From positions 434,001-498,000 of the forward strand of contig NZ_JABKKF010000001.1 of NCBI RefSeq assembly GCF_013166605.1: DNA of 64,000 bases. The letters run 5' to 3'. The DNA is from Xylanibacter muris. Its GTDB lineage: Bacteria > Bacteroidota > Bacteroidia > Bacteroidales > Bacteroidaceae. Positions 47,140-55,853 of this stretch are shown piece after piece (the stretch's first letter is position 1; each line of letters begins with the position of its first letter). The notes below the pieces were generated by a model. The model searched no databases. It saw only the letters and a program-made list of their open reading frames with translations, and had not been told where the DNA came from. The translations under genes were made by a program, and so were the position numbers.

Positions 47140-49281
47140 TTAGCGGTTACGTACGACACGGATCTTCTTTTGGGTCATGCGCGGTACTGTTGTACCGTTG
47201 CCGAGATAAGCTCGGGTAGCGTCATTATAGGCTGTCGACGACCAAAAATCACCTGTAGTGAAGTTTCCGGCCGGCATTCTGCCAAATTGCTCATACGCCG
47301 GCAGATACCACAGAATATCATTTTCGAGAATTTTCGGTGCTGTTGTCTCTGTTCCGGTCTCGCTGTCGGAATATCTGTTCAGATAATAACGGTTTTTCTT
47401 TAATACCATTGTTAATGCCTGGCTTTCGTCAATCAATGAGCCCCCAACTTCCTGCGGTACGTCCGACGGATCATCATTTGCCCTGCGTCTGAATGCCGGT
47501 GTGTTGCTGGTGCCTATACGTTTCATCTGCTGTAATGCGTGTTCAAAAGTATTTGATATGGCCGAGCCTCCGAAGTTGAACAGCTGTACCGTATTGGTAT
47601 GTCCGTCATCCGGAGAGGATGCTGTAGCACCGAGATTGCTCAGCTTAGAGTAATCGATTGCCACATAAAACCGTTGACTTACAAGTGATATATTATATGA
47701 ATCATAGTCTACATACGATGACGCATTATATTGACTGACAAGATTGCTTATCATATTTCTTACCCTGTATGCGGTAATCAGCCCCGATGAATTATTGTAA
47801 ATATATACAATCTTTGCCGTATAGTAAAAGCCGTAGGCTCCGTTGATGTTGTCATCGAGCTGTTCCCATCCCTCGTTGCCGTTCCACAGCGGGTGAAGCT
47901 GTCTGATCTCATGTGTTACAGTATAGCGTGGCGGGGCGTTGTCTACGCTGAGCTTTAGTGTTATTGTCCGGTCTTGCTCTGTGATATTCTCCGGAAGGAA
48001 TATTGTAATTGGAAAATCGCCCGAGCCATAACCTTTCACTATCGATGTCCCGCGGGCCGACACATTGGTTATGGTTGTTCCGTTCCGTATTTCCTTGTCG
48101 GTCCAGAATCCCTGTTTTACAAATTCGTTGACGTCTGCACTCAGCTGGACGCTCGGATCCGCGTTGTCTGATGCTTCAATGCTGAGCGTCCACGACTTGC
48201 CGGCAGGCACACCGCTTATGCGTATGTTATTGTTGCATATCACATAGTGGGCATCTTGGGTTTCCGACGGTTCGGTGAATTCAAGTTCGAATGCCGATGT
48301 GATGCCTATATGGTATGTAGTGACGGTGCCCTGTTTCCATGTCTGGCCGTTGAGAGAGGCGGTGAGATGACGTTCAGTACCGGTAACGTCGTCTTGAAAT
48401 ACCACTGTAAGCATTGCGTCTTCTTCAAGTTGCTGTGGTATCATCATTAGTGTGTTATAATCGGGCAGTATTGCTGTGCCGGCCGTTTCTGTGTCTGTAG
48501 TAGCCTTGTCGGCATTTATGGTAAATGATGTCTTGCCGGTTAGATTGCTCCATTGTGTGGTGTATTGCCCGTGTGACATGATGCCGGATAGTGTAATGCT
48601 TTTTATTTTACCGGCCTGCATCTCTGTTCCGAATACGAATCGGACAGCGGCACAAAGGTGTTTGAAATGCAACGGCACGCGTTTGTCTGGGGTGTTCAGC
48701 CTGTCTGTAGTGGCTAACATGAGGTCTTTCTGGTTGTAGGATGATGCCGGCACATCATAATTTATTATCATTGATCCGATGTCTGATGCGGACTCCGTTA
48801 TTTCTACTCCGGGAGAGTCTGCTCCCGCCATAGCCCAGAAATTTAGGGTTGAGCCGGGTGATGTCGGCCAGTAATAGAGGGTTGGGGTTGACCAGTAATC
48901 ACTCTGTCTGAGAGCTTTCTCATTTCTGAAAAACGGTATCGGGTCTGCTGTTTCCGAAGAGTAGTAGAATGAATATATGCTGAAATCACCGATAGCGTCG
49001 GCATTAGTTATAGGTATGGACCTGCTTGTCTTTCTACAGGAATCCATATCGGTGACAGTAATTATGGCATCAACCTGAGAGATATTACAGGTGTCTCCGC
49101 CACATCGCAATGTCAGTATATCAGGCGTTCGGGTTTCTTCAATGGCACGCGACCTGGGGGTGATTCCTGCCACTCCAAACTTTATGCCCGCATTATTGCC
49201 GATGTCAATCAGTGATGTCTCATCAGTGCATGATGATATTCCGACAATAAATATGAATGATAATACCTGATATAATTTCAT
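47140..49281 (-). CDS. Fimbrillin-family lipoprotein with C-terminal lectin-like domain, probable fimbrial tip/accessory subunit
   Basis: Lipobox GISS-C (Cys18) begins a 713-residue lipoprotein. The N-terminal half has fimbrillin character (STPTLYYWPTSPGSTLNFWA, HFKHLCAAVRFVF, about 130-340). The C-terminal third (about 480-713) has WYLPAYEQFGRMPAGN and FWSSTAYNDATRAY, the pattern of a lectin-like fold seen at the end of large fimbrial or adhesin proteins. It is the last gene of the operon, separated from the probable shaft gene by an intercistronic hairpin, as expected for a less abundant tip subunit. The ligand is unknown. Confidence 0.8.
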   Translation of the reverse strand: MKLYQVLSFIFIVGISSCTDETSLIDIGNNAGIKFGVAGITPRSRAIEETRTPDILTLRCGGDTCNISQVDAIITVTDMDSCRKTSRSIPITNADAIGDFSIYSFYYSSETADPIPFFRNEKALRQSDYWSTPTLYYWPTSPGSTLNFWAMAGADSPGVEITESASDIGSMIINYDVPASSYNQKDLMLATTDRLNTPDKRVPLHFKHLCAAVRFVFGTEMQAGKIKSITLSGIMSHGQYTTQWSNLTGKTSFTINADKATTDTETAGTAILPDYNTLMMIPQQLEEDAMLTVVFQDDVTGTERHLTASLNGQTWKQGTVTTYHIGITSAFELEFTEPSETQDAHYVICNNNIRISGVPAGKSWTLSIEASDNADPSVQLSADVNEFVKQGFWTDKEIRNGTTITNVSARGTSIVKGYGSGDFPITIFLPENITEQDRTITLKLSVDNAPPRYTVTHEIRQLHPLWNGNEGWEQLDDNINGAYGFYYTAKIVYIYNNSSGLITAYRVRNMISNLVSQYNASSYVDYDSYNISLVSQRFYVAIDYSKLSNLGATASSPDDGHTNTVQLFNFGGSAISNTFEHALQQMKRIGTSNTPAFRRRANDDPSDVPQEVGGSLIDESQALTMVLKKNRYYLNRYSDSETGTETTAPKILENDILWYLPAYEQFGRMPAGNFTTGDFWSSTAYNDATRAYLGNGTTVPRMTQKKIRVVRNR

Positions 49282-49331
49282 TGTCCGGTTTTTACTTGTT
49301 AGTGTTTAAATGTGAAGATTATGGATTATAT

Positions 49332-49367
49332 GTTTCATACCGGTTCCGGTGAGGCCCGGTATGAAAC
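49332..49367 (-). terminator. Intercistronic hairpin downstream of the fimbrillin gene
   Basis: GTTTCATACCGG (49332-49343) pairs perfectly with CCGGTATGAAAC (49356-49367) across 12 nt. There is no U-tract, so partial termination or mRNA-end stabilisation is more likely than full termination. Confidence 0.5.
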
Positions 49368-49379
49368 TTATGATATTCT

Positions 49380-50426
49380 TTATTCTTCGGTTGGAGTAGT
49401 GCTCTCGGGAAGAGTAACGGGAATGCCACTTTCCTCTATCCATCCGTCAACATCAATAACGTTAAATTCGATTGGGAACATATCCTGCTCCGGGTCGATA
49501 TTCTTGGGATTAATATCCGCCAGAAAGTTATAGCTGTGTCCGTTCTGGAATGTTGTTGTGGGAATCTCTTGGTTATTGTGGTAGTAAGTGGCAATCGTTT
49601 TGCCGTATACAATGAGATCGATATTAAATGAGATATTAAGTGTCTGTTCACCAGGGATGATAAATTTGGTGCCGCTTGCCACAGATGCTGCATTTAACGC
49701 GATTTGATTTGCAGGTACGAACAAATTATTGCGTAGAGTCAGTTCCGTAGTGTTGGAGTGATTGTTCCACGTAGGATCCTTTTCGCCAAGAGTCAGTTCG
49801 GCCTGAGTGGCGGCATTGGTTATCTTAAGGTCATAGATTTTTATTGAGTATGCATCGCTTCCCATTGCGTTTTTGAATGTAAACTTAACTCGTGACAGCG
49901 CGTGTTTGAATACGAACTCCACTTTACCGGGGCTGGTGGTGATTTGGGCTGGAGTGCTTTTGGTGGCATACGCATACACCAAATCTTCATTTCCTCCAGA
50001 CTTTGAGTTGTCGATGGAAATTGTTCCTGAGCCATAAAAATCCGCATTTATATCAATAGGCAGATTGTCGGCCCATGTATAGGTGTAGTGGCTGTTGCCT
50101 TCGCTTACAGGTGATGAGATTGCAGTAAAGAAATAATTCTTGTCTGCTGTCCAATACTGGATAGGAGTATATCCCCATTCTGTAGATTGGTCAGGACGTG
50201 AGACAATTTGCCCGTCGAAGTTCTTCACAGGTGTCTCGTCACCAATATAGCCGTAAACGGTCATATTCATAAGATTTGTTTTTGATGCATCTGTGGCACG
50301 GGTGGTTTTGCTGACAAAACTGTCGAAGTTGATAGCTGCCTGGCCGGGAACCGAGATAACTTCATCGTTTGAACACGATGATAACATCAGAGATGCAGCG
50401 ACTGCTGCTAAAACATGTTTTTTCAT
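49380..50426 (-). CDS. Fimbrillin-family lipoprotein, probable major fimbrial subunit
   Basis: The start at 50426 is chosen because MKKHVLAAVAASLMLSSCSNDE gives a proper lipoprotein signal (Cys18). The mature 348-residue precursor has fimbrillin hallmarks: AAINFDSFVSKTTRATD, WTADKNYFFTAISSPVSE, the conserved VEFVFKHALSRVKFTF, and a C-terminal strand ending in a polar tail. Such proteins are exported as lipoproteins, cut by an Rgp-like or other protease, and assembled by strand exchange. It sits third in a DUF3575-DUF5119-fimbrillin-tip operon. Confidence 0.86.
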   Translation of the reverse strand: MKKHVLAAVAASLMLSSCSNDEVISVPGQAAINFDSFVSKTTRATDASKTNLMNMTVYGYIGDETPVKNFDGQIVSRPDQSTEWGYTPIQYWTADKNYFFTAISSPVSEGNSHYTYTWADNLPIDINADFYGSGTISIDNSKSGGNEDLVYAYATKSTPAQITTSPGKVEFVFKHALSRVKFTFKNAMGSDAYSIKIYDLKITNAATQAELTLGEKDPTWNNHSNTTELTLRNNLFVPANQIALNAASVASGTKFIIPGEQTLNISFNIDLIVYGKTIATYYHNNQEIPTTTFQNGHSYNFLADINPKNIDPEQDMFPIEFNVIDVDGWIEESGIPVTLPESTTPTEE

Positions 50427-50457
50427 ACTTTTGTTGTTTATAATGATTAATAATATG

Positions 50458-51501
50458 TTATATGTCAATTATAATGTCTTCATATTCACCCCAGCCGTCA
50501 ACATCGATATCAAATCCTGATCCTGATTCGTTGCCGTCCTTATCGCTTATTTCAAGACCGGTGATTAATATCACTCCACCGTGTGGCTGAGCGGCAATCA
50601 GCTTCGTTACATCATGGTCGAAATTAATAACCTTGCCGTTTTTTAGCATTACTTCGAGGTTTAGACCGTAGAAATCTCCCGAACGCGAATAGTTGTTGTT
50701 GGGATAGTTGGGTATTCCGAAAGAGTTTACGACAGCCTCGATGCCCCAATCGTAAACATTGCAGTCATAAAGTATTGTGACACGGTCGTTACCGGTATGG
50801 CCGTCATACATGAATACCGAGCCGGCCATGCCTGTCATTGCTCCTCGGGCCAGTCCCGCATATTCAATGCCGCGAGTAAACTCATAGCGTACGACATATT
50901 TGAAAACCAAAGGTTTCATAGTGGCTCTGATAGTCATCGGATTTACCATGGGCTGCTGGTCATATTTTTCAATATAATAGCCGAACAGAGGATCGGGAGG
51001 CGATACCGTTTTCTCCGTTTTGTTTCCTGATGAAGTGTTAAGTGTGTTGCCTGTATATCCGGCCCTGGACCTTACGCGTGTTGTGGCTTTTGCCGATACG
51101 GAAATGTTCAGGTCGTTGAAAATGATATACTCGGTATCGTCGTTATACATAAGTAGTGAGTTTATGCCCGGTGTCATCTCGATGACTCCTCCTGTGGGAG
51201 GCAGGTGCCTTGACGTTTTTTGTCCGTTGCCACCGTAGGTGTTGACGCAAAGTCCTTCGGGCATTGACGGATTAAGCGAATGATAACTGTATCCGAAACT
51301 CTCCGGCCAGCAGGCACTCCAGTCGAAGCCGTCAGATTCGCGCATTTCCCATATCAGTTCGTATGATGCAGCCACCTTTGACTCGTAGCGTGCGGAATGT
51401 TTCGGATGGTTGAAGCACAAGTCTTTGTGTTCACAACTGCACAGTGATGTAGCCAGAACCAGTATCACGGTGACAGCGAAGCGTATGTGATGTGGTTTCA
51501 T
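50458..51501 (-). CDS. DUF5119 lipoprotein of the fimbrial operon
   Basis: Lipobox SLCS-C (near residue 23) followed by EHKDLCFNHPKH, the DUF5119 start that places a conserved HxxLC-type motif after the anchor. Beta-rich throughout, it ends DIDVDGWGEYEDI. It is 347 residues and overlaps the upstream DUF3575 gene by 4 bp (ATGA). Members occur next to fimbrillins and may anchor or regulate the fimbria (FimB/Mfa2-like role); this is inferred from context. Confidence 0.85.
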   Translation of the reverse strand: MKPHHIRFAVTVILVLATSLCSCEHKDLCFNHPKHSARYESKVAASYELIWEMRESDGFDWSACWPESFGYSYHSLNPSMPEGLCVNTYGGNGQKTSRHLPPTGGVIEMTPGINSLLMYNDDTEYIIFNDLNISVSAKATTRVRSRAGYTGNTLNTSSGNKTEKTVSPPDPLFGYYIEKYDQQPMVNPMTIRATMKPLVFKYVVRYEFTRGIEYAGLARGAMTGMAGSVFMYDGHTGNDRVTILYDCNVYDWGIEAVVNSFGIPNYPNNNYSRSGDFYGLNLEVMLKNGKVINFDHDVTKLIAAQPHGGVILITGLEISDKDGNESGSGFDIDVDGWGEYEDIIIDI

Positions 51502-52814
51502 TCCGAATCTCCTTTCTGTTTGTTGCGGTTACCGTAGCCTATAAGCCATACCAGTGAAACCTCGGCTTTTGCAGGACCGAACCAGTGGCGCTGCTTGGTG
51601 GCTTGCCACACATAATGCCCGTCAATGGGCTTATATTCGTAATACTCACCTCCCAGATATCCTGCGCCGATGGTAAGGTCGATGTTTATACGCTGTCTTA
51701 TCGGCAACGAGAATCCGTATTCTATGCCTCCTCCATAGTTGTATTTATTCCCCATTTGTCCTTTTCCGCCAAGTTCAAAGTCATACGTGAGTATCTGTGC
51801 ATAAAGGCCTATGTGATGTCCGGTAAGAGGTTTTTCCGCAGCCCTTTGTCCGAACCAGCGTCTCAGGGCGATATCTCCGCCATAGTATCGCCAATAATTA
51901 TGATGTCTGTCGCTTTTCCACCATGCATACGACCAGTTGGCGTTGAGGCTTACCATCTTTCCTAAATATACTTCTGCGCCTATGCTTGGTATCAGCAGGG
52001 CGTCATAAAGCATATTGCTTTTCAGCGAGACATATAATGGCCGGCGGGCGGTTTGTTTTTTTGTGCCTGTTGTCTGCACAGTATCTGTGGCAGGAACAAT
52101 GTCTTGCTGTGTGTCCACGTTTTCTCCGGTATGTTTCCCGGCCATGTCAGGTGTTGTGTCGGCAACCTCGTTAAACGGCTTGACCACCGGAGATTTCTTT
52201 ATATATATGAATGTTACCGATGCATAGCGGAAATCGTTCAGCAAGGGTTTTATTTCCTTCCACAACAACCCGCGGTTGAACTGTCTCAGCCGCTTTATCC
52301 TTTCGGATGGCGGGCGGTTGTCAGCCGTATCGTTTAATATCTCAAGCGCCTGCCGGCGGTGTGGTATGTCAGATGATTCTATGACACTGCCAAGTAATGA
52401 CAAATCTATAATGTCATTTTTATGTGTCATACTTCCGATGACTGATGTTTCGGTTCTTTGCGTTACATATTTTTCTATGGCATGCATACGTTTTTCAGAA
52501 AGCTGACGGTTGAATAGCCGTGGTCCTTCCGGTGATGCATATCCGCAGAATACAATTTCCTTTATTTCAATAGTACTGTCGGCTATGGCTTTTTCTATAA
52601 ATCGGCTGATATCATTCAAAGATTTTGAGTTGCCGCTGAATTGTGGGTCTATGTCATAGCGGTTTACATGAAATATAATCCTTGACTCCATCCGTTCCGC
52701 CGTGTATCCGGTGCCAGCCGTCTTTGAAATAAAGGCAAAGAGGAATGACAGCAAAACGAATTTACGTAAAGCAGGAAAATCGAATGTGATATACTTTATA
52801 TGAGTATGGGGCAT
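51498..52814 (-). CDS. DUF3575 protein with OmpA-like N-terminal region, first gene of the fimbrial operon
   Basis: I prefer the start at 52814 (MPHTHIKYITFDFP) over an in-frame ATG at 52865. A membrane/signal segment precedes ERMESRIIFHVNRYDIDPQF, then a region resembling OmpA-type periplasmic domains (about 50-190; IVFCGYASPEGPRLFNRQLS). A low-complexity Thr-rich linker (about 210-255) leads to an outer-membrane barrel-like DUF3575 part (about 255-438; PLYVSLKSNMLYDALLIPSI). Such proteins commonly head fimbrillin operons and probably form an outer-membrane base. The stop overlaps the next start. Confidence 0.82.
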   Translation of the reverse strand: MPHTHIKYITFDFPALRKFVLLSFLFAFISKTAGTGYTAERMESRIIFHVNRYDIDPQFSGNSKSLNDISRFIEKAIADSTIEIKEIVFCGYASPEGPRLFNRQLSEKRMHAIEKYVTQRTETSVIGSMTHKNDIIDLSLLGSVIESSDIPHRRQALEILNDTADNRPPSERIKRLRQFNRGLLWKEIKPLLNDFRYASVTFIYIKKSPVVKPFNEVADTTPDMAGKHTGENVDTQQDIVPATDTVQTTGTKKQTARRPLYVSLKSNMLYDALLIPSIGAEVYLGKMVSLNANWSYAWWKSDRHHNYWRYYGGDIALRRWFGQRAAEKPLTGHHIGLYAQILTYDFELGGKGQMGNKYNYGGGIEYGFSLPIRQRINIDLTIGAGYLGGEYYEYKPIDGHYVWQATKQRHWFGPAKAEVSLVWLIGYGNRNKQKGDSE

Positions 52815-53032
52815 GTTGTAAAAATACTGTGAGATAATACCAATAAACCAAAGCGTATATGCCACAGTATAAAGGTCGTTTTATTAAACACTTCATAAAT
52901 ATAATAGTTTTTGTCAGGAATCACAAGAAAAGAATGCGTAATTTATGTTAAATACAGTTGGATTATTGTGTTTTTATCAAAAAAGTTATTATACTACCTA
53001 TAATCCATGTGTCTTTTTATGTATGTTTAAGT

Positions 53033-53064
53033 TTTGCTGTTATCGGCAAAATTTGCTATATTTG
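53033..53064 (+). promoter_or_regulatory. Promoter of the PL10 gene
   Basis: TTTG (53033-53036), 20 nt, TATATTTG (53057-53064), followed by a leader of about 30 nt. It excludes the upstream in-frame ATG at 52945 as the start. Confidence 0.75.
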
Positions 53065-53100
53065 CAAACCAAAACTATTAAAACAATAATCAAAAAGCAC

Positions 53101-54318
53101 ATGTATAACTTTAGGGTAAAAAAGGGAATGCCTTGTGGCAGGATTCTGTCCGGGACATCAAAGGGTATTGTCGGTAAATGTATTCTTTCAGTGGTTTCAA
53201 CAATGTTTTTTGCGGCTCCTTATGCATCGGCAGGTGTATCGGATCATGAGAACCATATTCCGCGGTATAAGACACAAGTTGCGGTGACAGTTGAAAAGTA
53301 TAAATACACATCAAGAGAGTGGAAGAGTATAGTCAGGAAAAGCCCCGACAGTTTCTTCCGTACTGATGAGGCTGTGAGAATAGCGGAAAACGTACTCGAC
53401 TATCAGCGTGTCACCGGTGGATGGCCAAAGAACATTGCGATACACGAGCCGCTTGGCGACAGACGCAATGAAGTGCTTGAGGCAAAGAAGCGCAGAACCG
53501 ATTCGACGACAGACAATGACGCCACAATTCTTGAAATGACCTATCTTGCGCGTCTCTATCATCAAAGGCCGGATGAGCGTTATAAACAGGCGTTTATGAA
53601 AGCTGTAGACTTCCTGCTCGACGGACAGTATGACAATGGAGGATGGCCGCAGTTCTGGCCTGAAAACAGGGGAGATTACCAGACACATATTACCTACAAT
53701 GATAATGCCATGGTACAGACACTTACCGTCATACGTGACCTGAGAGACGGAAAGACCCCGTTCGACATCATCACAGACAAGGCAATCAAAAAGCGTCTTG
53801 CCAAGGCCTTCGACAAGGGTGTCGAATGTATTCTTAATACTCAGATTATTGTGAACGGAGAGCCTACTGTATGGTGTCAGCAGCATGACAGCAAGACATT
53901 GGCTCCGGCAAAGGCGCGTGCATACGAGCTTCCCTCATTCTGTTCGGCTGAAAGTGCGTCGCTGGTATATATGCTTATGGAGATTCCCAATCCCGACAGT
54001 CGTGTTAAGGCTGCTGTAAACGGTGCTATGAAATGGTTTGAAAACCATAAGCTTACAGGAATAAAGGTCGTCCGTTTTATAGACAGCGAAGGCAAAAGCG
54101 ATACGAAGGTGGTGGAAGATGCCGGTGCCGAGCCTATATGGGCGCGATATTATGATTTGGAAGAAGCCGAACCAATGTTCTGCGACCGCGACGGGGTGCC
54201 ACGGCGCACATTGGCGGAGATTGGCAGAGAAAGACGTGGAGGCTATGGGTGGTACAGCAACTCACCGGCGTATCTGTATCCGGAATATGAAAAATGGAAA
54301 AAGAAGTATAATATGTAG
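53101..54318 (+). CDS. pelA: Secreted PL10 family pectate lyase
   Basis: Predicted endo-lyase that cleaves de-esterified polygalacturonate by beta-elimination. The start at 53101 follows a consensus promoter; a signal sequence (about 22-42; ILSVVSTMFFAAPYASA) precedes the mature enzyme. PL10 motifs are clear: VTGGWPKNIAIHEP, TDNDATILEMTYLARLY, LLDGQYDNGGWPQFWPENRG, THITYNDNAMVQTL and the C-terminal YGWYSNSPAYLYPEYEKW. The 405 residues suit a single catalytic domain. It is monocistronic and 15 kb from kduI/kduD, whose substrates it would produce. Confidence 0.94.
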   Translation: MYNFRVKKGMPCGRILSGTSKGIVGKCILSVVSTMFFAAPYASAGVSDHENHIPRYKTQVAVTVEKYKYTSREWKSIVRKSPDSFFRTDEAVRIAENVLDYQRVTGGWPKNIAIHEPLGDRRNEVLEAKKRRTDSTTDNDATILEMTYLARLYHQRPDERYKQAFMKAVDFLLDGQYDNGGWPQFWPENRGDYQTHITYNDNAMVQTLTVIRDLRDGKTPFDIITDKAIKKRLAKAFDKGVECILNTQIIVNGEPTVWCQQHDSKTLAPAKARAYELPSFCSAESASLVYMLMEIPNPDSRVKAAVNGAMKWFENHKLTGIKVVRFIDSEGKSDTKVVEDAGAEPIWARYYDLEEAEPMFCDRDGVPRRTLAEIGRERRGGYGWYSNSPAYLYPEYEKWKKKYNM

Positions 54319-54341
54319 GGGAAATCGCTCTGTTGCCTTTG

Positions 54342-54401
54342 CCCATATATGCGGATGAGGTGCGTACAGCCTGCTGTACGCACCTCATCCGCATATATGG
54401 G
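54342..54401. terminator. 28-bp perfect hairpin between convergent pelA and rseP
   Basis: 54342-54369 (starting CCCATATATGCGG) is the exact reverse complement of 54374-54401, with a 4-nt loop CCTG. A T-rich stretch follows on the plus strand (GTCTTTTTCTT). Its position fits a bidirectional terminator, but the stem is unusually long. Confidence 0.75.
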
Positions 54402-54414
54402 TCAAGTCTTTTTC

Positions 54415-55791
54415 TTACATGTATCCAAGCCAGCGTAGGATATCGTTCATGTTGGCGACGATGAGAAGAAGGATTACTATGCCGAAGCCTACATATTCGG
54501 CGGCAATCATGAATTTCTCGCTTGGCTTGCGCCTTGTTATCATCTCGTATACAAGGAACAACACGTGGCCTCCGTCGAGGGCCGGGATTGGCAGGATATT
54601 CATGAAAGCAAGGATAATGCTGAGAAAAGCTGTCATCTTCCAGAACACGTACCAGTCCCATGTGCCGGGGAACAGGTTTCCTATCGTGCCGAATCCGCCT
54701 AAAGATTTTGCTCCGTCGGAGGAGAATACATACTTCATGTCATCCACATATCCTGTAAGTACGCTTATTCCGTATTTCACTCCGGCAGGTAAACTCTCGA
54801 GGAATCCGTATTCTGTGGTTACAGCCTTATAGCCCTTAATCACGTTCACCGGTGCGAAACCAGCCTTTAAGTCGGCGGTGAGTGTAAGTGAGACGGTATC
54901 GCGGAGATCTGTATTCCCTTTGCCGATCACCATAGTTACGTTTCTTGCCTTAAGGCTGTCGCCGGAAGTCTTTGCCACGGCCAACACATCGCTTAATTTG
55001 GAAATCTCATAAAGAAACTCGTTGTGCGAGTCTATGGCTTTCCCGTTTAGGGCGATTATTCTGTCGCCCTTGGCCAGTCCTGCCTTTTGGGCAGGGGTGT
55101 TGGGAAGAACGGAATCTACGCGTGCGGGAATGAGCATTTCGGCAAATAGAGGCCTATCCTTTATCATCTGCAGCATGTTCAGGTCGCCTGGGAGGTTTAT
55201 CGTGACGTTCTTGCCGTTTCTTATGACATGAACCTGTTTTGCCTTTGATATATCACGGAACATATCCGCACCGAAGTCCTTGAAATCTTGTTTCTCAGTG
55301 CCTACAAGTCTGTCACCGTCACGGAATCCGAGCTGTTGCGCCTCTGTGTTGAACTTCATACCGTAAGTATAGTTCTTCAAAGGAATGTAAGAGTCGCCCC
55401 ATGTGAACAATATCATCGAGTATATGAACAGTGCAAGTATAAAATTCACAAGCACTCCGCCCACCATTACCAACAGGCGCTGCCATGCCGGTTTGGCCCT
55501 GAACTCCCATGACTGCACGGGCTGTTTCATCTGTTCCGTGTCGAAACTCTCGTCAATCATTCCCGCAATCTTGCAGTATCCTCCGAGCGGAAGCCATCCC
55601 ATGCCGTATGCCGTATCGCTGTTTTTCGGCTTGAATTCAAACAGATGGAACCACGGGTCGAAAAAGAGGTAGAACTTCTCGACACGTATTCCGAACAGTT
55701 TTGCGAAGAAGAAGTGCCCGCCCTCATGTAGCAGTACCAACAACGATATTGACAGCATGAACTGCAATATCTTTATCAACAAAATTTCCAT
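54415..55791 (-). CDS. rseP: RIP metalloprotease RseP (site-2 protease)
   Basis: Intramembrane zinc protease that cuts anti-sigma factors or other single-pass proteins. HExxH is in LLHEGGHFFFAKLFG (about 20-34) and the third-ligand motif in ILPIPALDGGHVLF (about 394-407). A PDZ region lies between (about 205-290; VLPNTPAQKAGLAKGDRIIA). The 458 residues are normal for Bacteroidetes. It is the last gene of the tsaB-DUF4290-murA-rimM-dxr-rseP run, 62 bp after dxr. Confidence 0.96.
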   Translation of the reverse strand: MEILLIKILQFMLSISLLVLLHEGGHFFFAKLFGIRVEKFYLFFDPWFHLFEFKPKNSDTAYGMGWLPLGGYCKIAGMIDESFDTEQMKQPVQSWEFRAKPAWQRLLVMVGGVLVNFILALFIYSMILFTWGDSYIPLKNYTYGMKFNTEAQQLGFRDGDRLVGTEKQDFKDFGADMFRDISKAKQVHVIRNGKNVTINLPGDLNMLQMIKDRPLFAEMLIPARVDSVLPNTPAQKAGLAKGDRIIALNGKAIDSHNEFLYEISKLSDVLAVAKTSGDSLKARNVTMVIGKGNTDLRDTVSLTLTADLKAGFAPVNVIKGYKAVTTEYGFLESLPAGVKYGISVLTGYVDDMKYVFSSDGAKSLGGFGTIGNLFPGTWDWYVFWKMTAFLSIILAFMNILPIPALDGGHVLFLVYEMITRRKPSEKFMIAAEYVGFGIVILLLIVANMNDILRWLGYM

Positions 55792-55853
55792 TTCTTATTC
55801 TATTTGTTTTTAATTTGTCTTTATATATAGATAATGTCCAGATAAGTTCCGTT

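Noticed and set aside
52945-53100. Upstream start for the PL10 gene
   Set aside because: The promoter -33/-7 pair lies inside the extension, so the transcript begins after it.
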